From the NCBI GenBank assembly GCA_020861205.1, contig JAJBSY010000267.1, positions 1-6,497 on the forward strand: DNA of 6,497 bases. The letters are read 5' to 3'. Source of the DNA: Deltaproteobacteria bacterium. Lineage in GTDB: Bacteria > Desulfobacterota > Desulfovibrionia > Desulfovibrionales > Desulfovibrionaceae. Positions 6,394 to 6,497 of this stretch are shown here, one piece after another. The notes under the pieces were generated by a model. The model made no database searches. It was not told the DNA's origin and saw nothing but the letters and a program-made list of their open reading frames with translations. The position numbers and the translations under genes were made by a program. Each line of letters starts with the position of its first letter. The stretch's first letter is position 1.

Positions 6394-6497
6394 AGCGGCC
6401 CTGATCGAGGAACTCAAACTGGAGGACCTGACGCCGGCGGATATAGACGATGACGCGCCGTTGTTCGGCGACGGGCTGGGGTTGGATTCCCTGGACG
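6371..6497 (+). CDS. Acyl carrier protein, 3' truncated by window end
   Basis: Only the first 42 codons are present, from ATG 6371. The sequence is acidic, with an initial helix of the type I-K-A-K-L-K-A-A-L-I-E-E-L (3-15), then L-T-P-A-D-I-D-D-D-A-P-L-F-G-D-G (20-35) and G-L-D-S-L-D (37-42). S40 within D-S-L is the serine that takes the 4'-phosphopantetheine arm. This G-L-G-L-D-S-L-D form is characteristic of the ACPs in aryl-polyene-type clusters and related to fatty-acid ACPs. The start lies 23 nt inside the acyltransferase gene, with only a weak GGGAT upstream, so coupled translation is likely; an adjacent TTG at 6368 is a less likely start. Its neighbours suggest it carries the growing chain for the dehydratase, thioesterase and acyltransferase encoded upstream. 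Aryl-polyene clusters usually encode two ACPs; whether a second follows cannot be seen. Confidence 0.88.
   Translation, partial: MDIKAKLKAALIEELKLEDLTPADIDDDAPLFGDGLGLDSLD

Noticed and set aside
1..6497. Mobile elements, CRISPR arrays, tRNA or rRNA genes
   Set aside because: No transposase-like coding, spaced repeat array, or structured RNA gene is visible; coding sequence fills essentially the whole window.

Overview
The window is a GC-rich (about two thirds G+C by eye), gene-dense stretch with every gene on the plus strand and almost no intergenic DNA. It looks like the interior of one long operon from a Gram-negative bacterium. A LolA-type carrier, a lipoprotein and an LpxL-type acyltransferase all imply an outer membrane. 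The base composition and gene style would fit a high-GC proteobacterium such as a desulfovibrio-like lineage, but that placement is a weak guess from composition alone.

Layout, left to right: the 3' part of a LolA-family periplasmic lipoprotein carrier (1-455); an RND/MMPL-type exporter of 786 residues (458-2818); a DUF3261-like outer-membrane lipoprotein (2811-3404); a small hotdog 3-hydroxyacyl-ACP dehydratase of the ApeI/FabZ type (3401-3766); a 4-hydroxybenzoyl-CoA-type hotdog thioesterase (3766-4260); a family 2 glycosyltransferase fused to a DUF2062 membrane domain (4265-5485); an LpxL/HtrB-type lysophospholipid acyltransferase (5482-6393); and the first 42 residues of an acyl carrier protein, including its phosphopantetheine serine (6371-6497, cut by the window end). 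Junctions are overlaps of 1 to 23 nt or gaps of 2 to 4 nt, so the genes are very probably cotranscribed and translationally coupled. No promoter or terminator was found inside.

This gene set is the conserved membrane/export half of aryl-polyene (APE)-type and flexirubin-type type II fatty-acid/polyketide clusters. An ACP-bound acyl or polyene chain is built by ketosynthases, a ketoreductase and dehydratases, transferred by LPLAT/glycosyltransferase enzymes to a lipid anchor, and moved to the outer membrane by the LolA, MMPL and DUF3261 proteins. The ketosynthases, ketoreductase, acyl-ACP ligase and aromatic ammonia lyase are not in the window, so the product (aryl polyene, dialkylresorcinol-linked polyene or another unusual lipid) cannot be settled here.

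The points most worth a second look are two catalytic-residue departures (the dehydratase has Met where FabA/FabZ have Asp/Glu; the acyltransferase has HX4H in place of HX4D/E), the separate glycosyltransferase-DUF2062 and acyltransferase genes, and a small in-frame direct repeat in the lipoprotein.
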